DNA from: Hexactinellida sp. DTS-2022
Lineage: Eukaryota > Porifera > Hexactinellida
Assembly: GCA_028753945.1 (NCBI GenBank)
Contig: JAPNXP010000015.1
Location: 3,038,001 to 3,102,000 of the forward strand
Direction: 5' to 3'
Length of the DNA stretch: 64,000 nt
Part shown: positions 32,384-41,260 of the stretch, piece after piece
How positions within the stretch are numbered: the stretch's first letter is position 1
How the letters are laid out: each line of letters starts with the position of its first letter
Position numbers and translations under genes: made by a program
The notes under the pieces: model-generated
Databases searched by the model: none
The model's input: only the letters and a program-made list of their open reading frames with translations
What the model was told of the DNA's origin: nothing

Positions 32384-34723
32384 ATGAGAAAATTGAATGA
32401 CTTTGTGCTTCTAACAGCATGTCTGTGTATGCTATTGTTGCAACAGTGTGAAGCGAGATGTGAATCGAACAGTGTTGCTTCTAACGGGAAGAGGCGCTGT
32501 GTTGTGGACTGCAAGTTGGGCAATCGAGTGTGTGAGTGTGAAGCTGGATACGACGAATGCCAATTCTCCCTTGACATTGATGAAATGTATTCCTTCACCA
32601 GTTATGAGATTCTAGGAAATCAGGAAACACTGGTCCGAGGGTCACATGGCGTGATATTTAGTATCAACTCCACAGGACACGCTGTGCCCATTTCTACAAA
32701 CAGCAAGTGCAGTAATTATGAAAGCAACCCAGCATACAATTGCACTGTTCCCAACTGGACCAATGGTCGAGACTTCAAAGTGATCATAGGTGTGAATGGC
32801 CTGCTGCCAGGTCCCACTCTGATTGTTGATGAGGGATCCACAGTGATTGCACTTGTGAACAACAATCTGACTCAGGAAGCGACCTCTATCCACTGGCACG
32901 GCATGAGACAGTACAACACTCCGTGGATGGATGGCGCTGCAGGCATAACACAGTGCCCTATCAAACCGTCTTCTAACTTCCAATACACTTTTATAGCAGA
33001 ACCTTCTGGCACTTTCTGGTACCATTCTCACTTAGGAATGCAGAGAGCTGATGGCTGTTTCGGAGCACTAATTATCCGAGAGAGTCCGTCTAAGAACACT
33101 CTAGCTAGAGCAGTGCTTAGCTCAGATTTCGGCATCCATAGCTTTCATGATAAGCCAGATGTTCATACAGTAGTCGTGAATGATTGGTTGGTTAGAAGTG
33201 GAGTTGAAGATTTCCTTATTCAGAATGCTATATTAGGATACCATCCAAATGTTCCTCTAGGAGTTGTCCCGATTCCTGGTGATAATGCCTATGCACCATT
33301 GTTTACTTATGACCATGCCTCCTCGGCATTTTTTGAATTCCATTCGAACCTTATTAATGGCTTGGGGAGACACCGATCAGTTCCTTTTATACAATCTCGT
33401 ATTTCTGAATTCACAGTTAATTCTGGAGAAACTTATCGATTCCGATTGATTGGAGCACAAACACACTTCCTTTTCCGTTTTTCAATTGATGGTCATAAAT
33501 TAACTGTCATTTCCACAGATGGATACTTGATTGAGCCAATTAACAATGTTGATTACATCATCATTCACTCTGGTGAGCGTTATGACTTTCTCCTAACTGC
33601 CAATCAAACCATTTCTAACTACATAATAAGACTGGAGACGCTTGACCTAAACACAACTGGTGCTACTCCTCCTTTCCCACATCTGGGAGAGGGCACACAA
33701 GCTATCCTACACTACGCTACGGCAGTAGGAGACGGAGGCATTCCTTCTTCCAGCTATGAAGCTATATACGATGCGTCTCCAGAGACCGTGTGTGATGCAA
33801 CCAGTCCATGTAGAGTAGTCAACTGTCCGTTTGAGAACTTCCATCCTTCCTACCACTCCAACTGTATAAACGTAAGGGATTTCAGACTATTGCTAGCGAC
33901 ACCAGCTGATGAACTCCCTTCGGGAGATTCTCCTGATAACCAATTCTTCCTAAATTTCAATTTTGAAGCCCATGGCATAACTAGTTCTATCAATGGAAGA
34001 AGATTTGTCGCTCCACCCGTTCCTATGCTAACGCAACCAGAAGACTTCAGAGAACAAGCTACAATATGTGATCTAGCTGGTAGCTGTAACCCGAGTGATG
34101 TCCACTGTTTTTGTACTCATGTAATTGAGGTAGGATACAACAAGGTTGTACAAATGGTAGTTACTTCTGTCGGATTAATCCAGGTTGCTCACCCCTTTCA
34201 CCTTCACGGGCATCAGTTCCATATATTGAAAGTTGGCTATCCTACCTATAGCAATACAACTGGATTCTATGCAAGCGATAATTCAGATATACACTGTCCA
34301 GACCATACTTGCACTGAAGCTAATTGCTTTAGTCCTCATTGCACTCAACCTTCTTGGGCGAGTGGAGTGAATCCACTGTTAATAATTGATGGAAAGACTC
34401 CTAGAAAGGATACAGTTATGATCCCTTCAGGTGGATACTTAGTTATTAGAATTATCTCAAACAATCCTGGTGCTTGGTTCATGCATTGTCACATTCTCCC
34501 TCACTTTTTTGAAGGAATGGCTATGGTCTTCAATGTTGCTCCTGAGTATCATAACCCGCCTCCAGTTGGATTCCCCAAATGTGGGAATTTCAGGATTGAT
34601 TCGAATGAATTCTATGAGAAGTTGCAGTTTGTACCCAGCACTGGATATTTGATGACTTCTACTTTTGGATTCCTAGCTACCCTTTTCTATTCGCTATTTG
34701 TAGCAATTATCCATCTCGGATAA
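32384..34723 (+). CDS. Laccase-type multicopper oxidase, copy 1
   Basis: A single-exon protein of 779 residues. An N-terminal signal peptide (L-L-T-A-C-L-C-M-L-L-L) is followed by a Cys-rich leader (about residues 25-60, eight Cys) and then three cupredoxin domains. All four copper motifs are present: H170-W-H-G, W-Y-H214-S-H, H603-P-F-H-L-H-G-H, and H701-C702-H-I-L-P-H-x3-G-M, the final Met being the likely type 1 axial ligand. The tail is hydrophobic (last 25 residues), fitting a GPI anchor or membrane tether. Many N-x-S/T sites suggest an extracellular glycoprotein. The family oxidises phenols, diamines or metals with O2; the substrate here is unknown. It is the left arm of a palindrome and about 97 percent identical to copy 2. 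Confidence 0.95.
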   Translation: MRKLNDFVLLTACLCMLLLQQCEARCESNSVASNGKRRCVVDCKLGNRVCECEAGYDECQFSLDIDEMYSFTSYEILGNQETLVRGSHGVIFSINSTGHAVPISTNSKCSNYESNPAYNCTVPNWTNGRDFKVIIGVNGLLPGPTLIVDEGSTVIALVNNNLTQEATSIHWHGMRQYNTPWMDGAAGITQCPIKPSSNFQYTFIAEPSGTFWYHSHLGMQRADGCFGALIIRESPSKNTLARAVLSSDFGIHSFHDKPDVHTVVVNDWLVRSGVEDFLIQNAILGYHPNVPLGVVPIPGDNAYAPLFTYDHASSAFFEFHSNLINGLGRHRSVPFIQSRISEFTVNSGETYRFRLIGAQTHFLFRFSIDGHKLTVISTDGYLIEPINNVDYIIIHSGERYDFLLTANQTISNYIIRLETLDLNTTGATPPFPHLGEGTQAILHYATAVGDGGIPSSSYEAIYDASPETVCDATSPCRVVNCPFENFHPSYHSNCINVRDFRLLLATPADELPSGDSPDNQFFLNFNFEAHGITSSINGRRFVAPPVPMLTQPEDFREQATICDLAGSCNPSDVHCFCTHVIEVGYNKVVQMVVTSVGLIQVAHPFHLHGHQFHILKVGYPTYSNTTGFYASDNSDIHCPDHTCTEANCFSPHCTQPSWASGVNPLLIIDGKTPRKDTVMIPSGGYLVIRIISNNPGAWFMHCHILPHFFEGMAMVFNVAPEYHNPPPVGFPKCGNFRIDSNEFYEKLQFVPSTGYLMTSTFGFLATLFYSLFVAIIHLG

Positions 34724-34867
34724 TCTCTATTAATACAGTATTGCATCTCTGTATTTGTTAGTTTTGAATCTGCTACTATTTATAGTCTTTGGGATTAGCC
34801 CGACTTTCTTTTGCTATTTGAAATTATGATCTTGTTTAATGTTTGTTGTTTTCCAAGTATTGTGTTT

Positions 34868-34873
34868 AATAAA
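34868..34873 (+). promoter_or_regulatory. Poly(A) signal of multicopper oxidase 1
   Basis: AATAAA about 145 bases after the stop. The mirrored copy-2 signal is at 35758-35763. Immediately beyond, the hammerhead-associated repeat begins. Confidence 0.65.
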
Positions 34874-34892
34874 TTATCTATTTAATCAGCCG

Positions 34893-35190
34893 TGTTTCCA
34901 AGCGTTAGGTGTTTTCGAACCCACTGCACTGGTTATCGGATGAGATAAGCCCCAGGTTATGGGCAGACCATTAAGCACCTCCACTGCTCATAAATGGAGC
35001 GAGCTCCTTTTGCAATTACCAGAATTGCTTTTTGAAGATTAGCATGTTGTATATCAAGGTCCCTCATGGTTCATTTAGTTGAGTCCGAAAAATGGAATTG
35101 GGATTATTAGACTAAATTTGCAACTTTTTATAGAGGCTTATTATATCTATAACTAATTTATCCTCATATATGTGCATGGCTGCCATATAA
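34893..35190 (+). mobile_element. Body of the hammerhead-associated repeat, left arm
   Basis: The block from GTGTTTCCAAGCGTTAGG through CCATTAAGCACCTCCACTGC leads into the hammerhead at 35192-35245. The same block followed by a hammerhead is found on the minus strand at 39.8-39.97 kb, and mirrored at 35455-35745. The constant order defines one element family. Confidence 0.65.
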
Positions 35191-35191
35191 T

Positions 35192-35245
35192 GTGTAGGTC
35201 GAGGGCTACCATCCTGATGAGTCCCTGTGATGGAACGAAACCACT
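35192..35245 (+). ncRNA. Hammerhead ribozyme motif (type III layout), plus strand
   Basis: Read on the plus strand: GTC at 35198-35200 (cleavage site), stem I with a CTA loop (35201-35213; one mismatch), the invariant CTGATGA at 35214-35220, stem II (35221-35236; one mismatch) and GAAAC at 35237-35241. The catalytic core bases are all present. Stem III is only about two pairs (GG/CC), so activity may be weak or need a dimeric RNA. Confidence 0.65.
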
Positions 35246-35291
35246 TACTTGACATCACCATGGGATGAGGTCGCCAACAGCGCCTAGTCCT

Positions 35292-35345
35292 CATACTACG
35301 TCTCATCACAGAGACTCATCAGGAGAGTAACCCTCGACCTACACA
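35292..35345 (-). ncRNA. Hammerhead ribozyme motif with damaged core, minus strand
   Basis: Read on the minus strand: GTC at 35338-35336, stem I (35335-35323; five pairs with one G-U), CTGATGA at 35322-35316 and a perfect stem II (35315-35300). GAAAC is replaced by GTAGT at 35299-35295, so the conserved A13-A14 region is lost and the ribozyme should be inactive. It faces the plus-strand motif across about 46 bp. Confidence 0.65.
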
Positions 35346-35757
35346 CAGCCACTCATGTGCCGGTGCGATGTACCCAGGAGCGCGCCCACTCGAGTGGGCT
35401 CCTATTTAACTACAAACAATTGTTGAGGAATAATATTGATAGATTGATAGTTTTGCGCATATATGAGGATAAATTAGTTTGTAGATATAATAAGCCTCAA
35501 TAAACACTTGCAAATTTAGTCTAATAATCCAAATTCCATTTTTCGGACTCAACTAAATGAACCATCAGGGACCTGATATACAACATGCTAATCTTCAAAA
35601 TGCTATTCTGGTAATTGCAAAAGGAGCTCGCTCCATTTATGAGCAGTGGAGGTGCTTAATGGTCTGCACATAACCTGTGGCTTATTTCATTCGATAACCA
35701 GTGCAGTGGGTTCGAAAAACACCTAACGCTTGGAAACACGGCTGATTAAATAGATAA

Positions 35758-35763
35758 TTTATT
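35758..35763 (-). promoter_or_regulatory. Poly(A) signal of multicopper oxidase 2
   Basis: AATAAA on the minus strand, the mirror of the copy-1 site. Confidence 0.6.
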
Positions 35764-35925
35764 AGACACAATACTGGAAAAACAACAAACATTAAACAAG
35801 ATTATAATTTCAAATAGCAAAAGAAAGTCGGGCTAATCCCAAAACTATAAATAGTAGCAGATTCTAAACTAACAAATAAAGAGATATAATATAATACTGT
35901 AATTAATATAAAATATTGATAGAGA

Positions 35926-38265
35926 TTATTCAAGATGGATGATCGCTACAAATAGCGAATAGAAAAGGGTAGCTAGGAATCCAAAAGTAGAGGTAATCAT
36001 ATAGCCAGTGCTGGGTACAAACTGCAACTTCTCATAGAATTCATTCGAATCAATCTTAAAATTCCCACATTTGGGAAATCCAACAGGAGGCGGGTTATGA
36101 TACTCAGGAGCAACATTGAAGACCATAGCCATTCCTTCAAAAAAGTGAGGGAGAATGTGACAATGCATGAACCAAGCACCAGGATTATTTGAGATAATTC
36201 TAATAACTAAGTATCCACCTGAAGGGATCATAACTGTATCCTTTCTGGGAGTCTTTCCATCAATTGTTAACAGTGGATTCACTCCACTGGCCCAAGAAGG
36301 TTGAGTACAATGAGGACTAAAGCAATTAGCTTCAGTGCAAGTATGGTCTGGACAGTGTATATCTGAATTATCGCTTGCATAGAATCCTGTTGTATTGCTA
36401 TAGGTAGGATAGCCAACTTTCAATATATGGAACTGATGTCCGTGAAGGTGAAAGGGGTGAGCAACCTGGATTAATCCGACAGAAGTAACTACCATTTGTA
36501 CAACCTTGTTGTATCCTACCTCAATTACATGAGTACAAAAACAGTGGACATCACTCGGGTTACAGCTACCAGCTAGATCACATATTGTAGCTTGTTCTCT
36601 GAAGTCTTCTGGTTGCGTTAGCATAGGAACGGGTGGAGCGACAAATCTTCTTCCATTGATAGAACTAGTTATGCTGTGGGCTTCAAAATTGAAATTCAGG
36701 AAGAATTGGTTATCAGGAGAATCTCCCGAAGGGAGTTCATCAGCTGGCGTCGCTAGCAATAGTCTGAAATCCCTTACGTTTATACAGTTGGAGTAGTAGG
36801 AAGGATGGAAGTTCTCAAACGGACAGTTGACTACTCTACATGGACTGGTTGCATCACACACGGTCTCTGGAGACGCATCGTATATAGCTTCATAGCTGGA
36901 AGAAGGAATGCCTCCGTCTCCTGCTGCTGTAGCGTAGTGTAGGATAGCTTGTGTGCCCTCTCCCAGATGTGGGAAAGGAGGAGTAGCACCAGTTGTGTTA
37001 AGGTCAAGGGTCTCCAGTCTTATTATGTAGTTAGAAATGGTTTGATTGGCAGTTAGAAGAAAGTCATAACGCTCACCAGAGTGAATGATGATGTAATCAA
37101 CATTGTCAATTGGCTCAATCAAGTATCCATCTGTGGAAATGACTGTTAATTTATGACCATCAATAGAAAAACGAAAAAGGAAGTGAGCTTGAGCTCCAAT
37201 CAATCGGAATCGATAAGTTTCACCAGAACTAACTGTGAATTCAGAAAGACGAGATTGTATAAAAGGAACTGATCGGTGTCTCCCCAAGCCATTAATAAGG
37301 TTCGAATGGAATTCAAAAAATGCCGAAAAGGCATGGTCATAAGTAAACAATGGTGCATAGGCATTATCACCAGGAACTGGGACAACTCCTAGAGGAACAT
37401 TTGGATAGTATCCTAATATAGCATTCTGAATAAGGAAATCTTCAACTCCACTTCTAACCAACCAATCATTGACAATTACTGTATGAACATCTGGCTTGTC
37501 AACAAAGCTATGGATGCCGAAATCTGAGCTAAGCACTGCTCTAGCTAGAGTGATCTTAGGCAGACTCTCTCGGATAATTAGTGCTCCGAAACAGCCATCA
37601 GCTCTCTGCATTCCTAAGTGAGAATGGTACCAGAAAGTGCCAGAAGGTTCTGCTATAAAAGTGTATTGGAAGTTAGAAGACGGTTTGATAGGGCACTGTG
37701 TTATGCCTGCAGCGCCATCCATCCACGGAGTGTTGTACTGTCTCATGCCGTGCCAGTGGATAGAGGTCGCTTCCTGAGTCAGATTGTTGTTCACAAGTGC
37801 AATCACTGTGGATCCCTCATCAACAATCAGAGTGGGACCTGGCAGCAGGCCATTCACACCTATGATCACTTTGAAGTCTCGACCATTGGTCCAGTTGGGA
37901 ACAGTGCAATTGTATGCTGGGTTGCTTTCATAATTACTGCACTTGCTGTTTGTAGAAATGGGCACAGCGTGTCCTGTGGAGTTGATACTAAATATCACGC
38001 CATGTGACCCTCGGACCAGTGTTTCCTGATTTCCTAGAATCTCATAACTGGTGAAGGAATACATTTCATCAATGTCAAGGGAGAATTGGCATTCGTCGTA
38101 TCCAGCTTCACACTCACACACTCGATTGCCCAACTTGCAGTCCACAACACAGCGCCTCTTCCCGTTAGAAGCAACACTGTTCGATTCACAACTCGCTTCA
38201 CACTGTTGCAACAATAGCATACACAGACATGCTGTTAGAAGCACAAAGTCATTCAATTTTCCCAT
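35926..38265 (-). CDS. Laccase-type multicopper oxidase, copy 2
   Basis: A 779-residue single-exon protein differing from copy 1 at about 22 residues, none in the copper motifs H-W-H-G, W-Y-H-S-H, H-P-F-H-L-H-G-H or H-C-H-I-L-P-H. The signal peptide, Cys-rich leader and hydrophobic C-terminus are all kept, so both copies look functional. It is the right arm of the palindrome; such arms exchange sequence by gene conversion, which probably keeps them alike. The promoter region (TTTAAAATATTGAGC and CCTCTAGGAAGTGAGATG) is also shared with copy 1. Confidence 0.95.
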   Translation of the reverse strand: MGKLNDFVLLTACLCMLLLQQCEASCESNSVASNGKRRCVVDCKLGNRVCECEAGYDECQFSLDIDEMYSFTSYEILGNQETLVRGSHGVIFSINSTGHAVPISTNSKCSNYESNPAYNCTVPNWTNGRDFKVIIGVNGLLPGPTLIVDEGSTVIALVNNNLTQEATSIHWHGMRQYNTPWMDGAAGITQCPIKPSSNFQYTFIAEPSGTFWYHSHLGMQRADGCFGALIIRESLPKITLARAVLSSDFGIHSFVDKPDVHTVIVNDWLVRSGVEDFLIQNAILGYYPNVPLGVVPVPGDNAYAPLFTYDHAFSAFFEFHSNLINGLGRHRSVPFIQSRLSEFTVSSGETYRFRLIGAQAHFLFRFSIDGHKLTVISTDGYLIEPIDNVDYIIIHSGERYDFLLTANQTISNYIIRLETLDLNTTGATPPFPHLGEGTQAILHYATAAGDGGIPSSSYEAIYDASPETVCDATSPCRVVNCPFENFHPSYYSNCINVRDFRLLLATPADELPSGDSPDNQFFLNFNFEAHSITSSINGRRFVAPPVPMLTQPEDFREQATICDLAGSCNPSDVHCFCTHVIEVGYNKVVQMVVTSVGLIQVAHPFHLHGHQFHILKVGYPTYSNTTGFYASDNSDIHCPDHTCTEANCFSPHCTQPSWASGVNPLLTIDGKTPRKDTVMIPSGGYLVIRIISNNPGAWFMHCHILPHFFEGMAMVFNVAPEYHNPPPVGFPKCGNFKIDSNEFYEKLQFVPSTGYMITSTFGFLATLFYSLFVAIIHLE

Positions 38266-38766
38266 CTCACTTCCTAGAGGGTATACCGCTCAATATTTTA
38301 AATGCCCATTCATTTATTTGCTCGAAATTTAGCTATCGATTATCTTTAGGTACCAAAATTTTGCTGACACGCCATCTTATGAGTTAGTTACCCTCACCTT
38401 AAAAGTTAGGCAAACTATATCATGATTGTTTCTAATTAATCTCTCATGAAAATTGAATTGATGTTATTTAATCAAATAGCCTAAAAAAGCCCCCACAAAC
38501 AATAAATAATCAGACTATTGCAGTAACTATTCTAACAGAAAATAACTCTTGGTATGAAATAACTTCCAAGATTGTACTATTTGATTATGGTAGGAATTAT
38601 CTCGAACTGAATCAATTAGATTTTGAAGATGATTACAGAATTTTTATGTTTAAATTAACATCAGCGTACCCCTATTTGAGGAATTTCGCATAGTAATTGG
38701 TATTTTCTTTTAATATTTGACCGTGTTTTTCCCAGATACCAATAAGAATAACGAGGCATATATTCC

Positions 38767-38941
38767 CAGTCGAATCCGCTTAATAGAGTCACCTCGGGAC
38801 CAGGTTGCTTTGACCCGATTAAGTGGGAAATCTATTATTTTAAGCGAAAATATTTTATGCCAAAATGTAATTCCGTCCTATAAATCCTGTGAAATTTTGA
38901 CAGCTGGCTCTATTATTTAAGCGATTAAGCGAAGTCGACTG
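38767..38941. mobile_element. Pogo-like MITE
   Basis: CAGTCGAATCCGCTTAATAG at the left and GATTAAGCGAAGTCGACTG at the right form the terminal inverted repeat. A related piece is at 26932-27035. Confidence 0.6.
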
Positions 38942-39325
38942 TGGTTAATTCAGTACTGCTAGTTTAAATTAGAAAATATAATGAGCAGTGATCGTCTTGG
39001 AACTTACTTGGAAATTGAAGAAAATATCTAAGTTAGTGAATTACAACAACAAAATGTGAAAGTAATTGGTCATCTTTTACATTCTATACACGTACTTATC
39101 GAATTTGAATTGTACATACTCAAAGTAGTTAAAACACTCGTGGAGCATAATTCAATTAGCAAAAGAATAAAGAATATCATAATATCATTTGGAAATAGGA
39201 ATTGATTTATTGCACCAACAATCTGTCTCATGACAATTATACATCAAACAAATGCTCCAGTAATTCCCCTACAATGGCTTCAGATAGTTTCAATAGTAAA
39301 CTATGATACAATTTTTAAGAGATAT

Positions 39326-39494
39326 CTTATATGTAGACCGTCTAGAAATAGACCAGGTTTTATTCCCTATGCATTAGTATTACCCATAAAAAGCAGGGCA
39401 AGTGGTCTACAGAATTTATAGACGGTCTACAAATTTTTGGCTTATTTGTATGGGCTTTTATAGACCGTCTATTTCTAGACGGTCTACATATAAG
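39326..39494. mobile_element. 169-bp MITE with TAGACCGTCTA repeats
   Basis: Left end CTTATATGTAGACCGTCTAG continuing AAATAGACC matches the complement of the right end over at least 28 bp. The palindrome TAGACCGTCTA or its half sites occur five times inside. Confidence 0.85.
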
Positions 39495-39764
39495 GATGCT
39501 CAATTTTTAATATATTCTCCAAATTTGAATTCTCTTGACAACAACAAATATAATTGTAGACTTCATCATCTTGCACTAGTAGTGCTACAACAGCAGAGAT
39601 GCAAATGGGTCAAATTAAGTAACCCATTGACCTATCATAAAAATGACTCATGTAGACCATTTGCTGTTGCAGCTCTGCTGTACAGTGACCAGCATTAAGA
39701 CCTACTGTCAACTAGTGCTAGACTTAAGTACTAAGTACTAGCACTTGTTGTGCCAGTTATCCAG

Positions 39765-39814
39765 CAGGTTTCGTTCAATCCCAGGCACTCATCAGGAGGG
39801 TAACCCTCGACATA
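39765..39814 (-). ncRNA. Hammerhead ribozyme motif, minus strand (partly degenerate stems)
   Basis: Minus strand: GTC at 39811-39809, a perfect GAGGG/CCCTC stem I with TTA loop (39808-39796), CTGATGA at 39795-39789, a weak stem II (39788-39773) and GAAAC at 39772-39768. All core bases are kept, but stems II and III are poorly paired. Confidence 0.55.
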
Positions 39815-40385
39815 AACATTATCTGGGCAACCAGGCACACAACCACTCATGCTCCATTTTTGAGCAGTGGAGGAGGCGCTTATTAATGGTCTGCACATAA
39901 CCTGGGGCTTATCTTCGATAACTAGCGCAGCGGGGTTTGAAAACATCCAACGCTTGCAAATACTGTTGATCAATTAATTAGCTCCCAAATAACAACTAAC
40001 TGAACTGGATCAACTAAGTTAATTTACAAGCCACAATTAACTTAATTATTATGAGTGATATTTTGAGGAGGGTAAGGCCCGAAGCGGCCGTTAATTATGT
40101 TGCGAAGTGTCTAACACGAACGAACAAAGGTCGCGAAGCGACCGATACCGAAGGGTTCATGTTTTTTATATAGAGATAATTGTACTGCTATATTATTCAT
40201 ATATTATTCACAGGTAATATTTTCTATTTTATTTCCAAAAGAAATTGTAGATTACTGGAACTATTACCTAATGTCTTATAGTGAGCCAGAGACACTACGG
40301 TCTCCGACCCACGAGAGACTACTTATACTGTGACTCTGTGAGTGGTTTCGTCCCATTACAGGGACTCATCAGGAGGGTAACCCTC
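39809..40385 (-). mobile_element. Candidate hammerhead-bounded (retrozyme-like) element, 577-nt unit
   Basis: Two same-strand hammerhead motifs bound this unit. If both cut, a 577-nt linear RNA that could circularise would be released. The unit includes the block with CAGACCATTAATAAGCG and GGTTATGTGCAGACC also found in the palindrome centre, plus a CGCTTCGCG-hairpin fragment that may be a later insertion. It has no protein-coding capacity. The family resembles retrozymes or Penelope-type elements in using hammerheads; assignment is inferred. Confidence 0.5.
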
Positions 40386-40392
40386 GACCACC
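40341..40392 (-). ncRNA. Intact hammerhead ribozyme, type III layout, minus strand
   Basis: Minus strand: five-pair stem III (40392-40388 with 40345-40341), cleavage triplet GTC at 40388-40386, stem I GAGGG-TTA-CCCTC (40385-40373), CTGATGA at 40372-40366, perfect stem II GTCCC-TGTAAT-GGGAC (40365-40350) and GAAAC at 40349-40345. Every residue of the conserved core is present and all three helices form. Predicted cleavage lies between 40386 and 40385. It is 577 nt from the equivalent site at 39809/39808 on the same strand, the arrangement expected of a retrozyme-like unit. Confidence 0.82.
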
Positions 40393-40594
40393 TAGCAAGT
40401 TAGTCCGTCCGTTCTCAATTACCACCGTACTGCCGGGATCTTCCCCCTACTGCCGCTATACTAGGCTCTCACCATACCCCTGTGGTTCACAACAGTCTCA
40501 TATATAATAATGTTGTTGTGTCTAGTATGTATTTATTAGTCTACTCACATAGTATGTAAAATGAATTATTCCAGATTACATTTGTTTACATGTA

Positions 40595-40783
40595 CAGTCG
40601 AAATCGGATTATTTTGTCCAATTCTTTTCATGGATAATTTGACAAATTAATCCGATAAGACAAATAAACCCGGTGGGATATCCATGCAAAATGGTATATA
40701 TATCATAATTTTCCTCGAATATTAGGACAAAATAGTCCGATAAACAAAATAATCCGATGACAAAATAATCCGATTTCGCTAGT
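40595..40783. mobile_element. Pogo-like MITE (AATCCGAT family)
   Basis: Left CAGTCGAAATCGGATTATTT and a decayed right end CCGATTTCG. The element repeats ACAAAATAATCCGAT several times. Part of the wider family with internal direct copies of the end motif. Confidence 0.6.
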
Positions 40784-41149
40784 ATGTTGTTCACCATTAA
40801 ATATGATGGGTGATCTTCACTTATTTCTGAATTGTTACAGCCCCAAAACGCAACTTGAGAAAAGCTCTTTCATTATGATATATCAGTTTTCTTGTTTACT
40901 TATTGGAAGTTGTGTTGTTTAGACTAAAGTGATGATATGTAATAGGTATAATATATTACACGAATGAATAGTCTAATCTAATGAGTATATTTGTTGCATA
41001 ATTTCGCTGATTTACTGCTTATCTACATTTCGATCGACAAGTGAGTTCTAGGTTGCACCCCATAGTTTTGATTAGACATAAGTTATATAATTATTTATTA
41101 TATAATTCCATTTGTCGAGTATCTCTCTATTTTGTTATTTAGGTTCTGC

Positions 41150-41260
41150 TATTATTTGTAGTTTATTTGGATTAGTCCGACTTTCTTTTTACTATTTGAT
41201 ATTAGAATCGTGATTAATGTTTGTTATTTTTTCAATATTGTGTAAAATAGGTAATCTATT
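41150..41260 (+). repeat. Relic of an oxidase 3' UTR
   Basis: GATTAGTCCGACTTTCTTTT, TTTAATGTTTGTT-like and ATCTATTTAA segments match, in order and plus orientation, the 3' UTR of oxidase 1 (about 34765-34885). No oxidase coding sequence remains before it, suggesting a lost copy. Confidence 0.6.

Larger units (their letters stand above)
34724..35925. other. Centre of the oxidase palindrome
   Basis: 3' UTRs of both oxidases meet here tail to tail, with the two hammerhead-bearing repeats between them. CCCACTCGAGTGGG at about 35386-35399 is a further perfect palindrome. No protein gene was seen. Confidence 0.7.
31140..39300. repeat. Large palindrome built around two multicopper oxidase genes
   Basis: The inner arms, about 32330-35175 and 35455-38320, are long near-identical inverted repeats (about 2.85 kb each) that include both genes and their UTRs. 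More diverged inverted matches continue outward: 31.50-31.76 with 38.40-38.70 kb, and 31.14-31.47 with 38.94-39.30 kb. About 280 bp in the centre is unpaired at arm level and holds two opposed hammerhead motifs. Confidence 0.88.

Noticed and set aside
32642..33031. 129-codon antisense frame repeated in all three oxidases
   Set aside because: It recurs only because the coding strand is nearly identical; codon pattern follows the oxidase frame.
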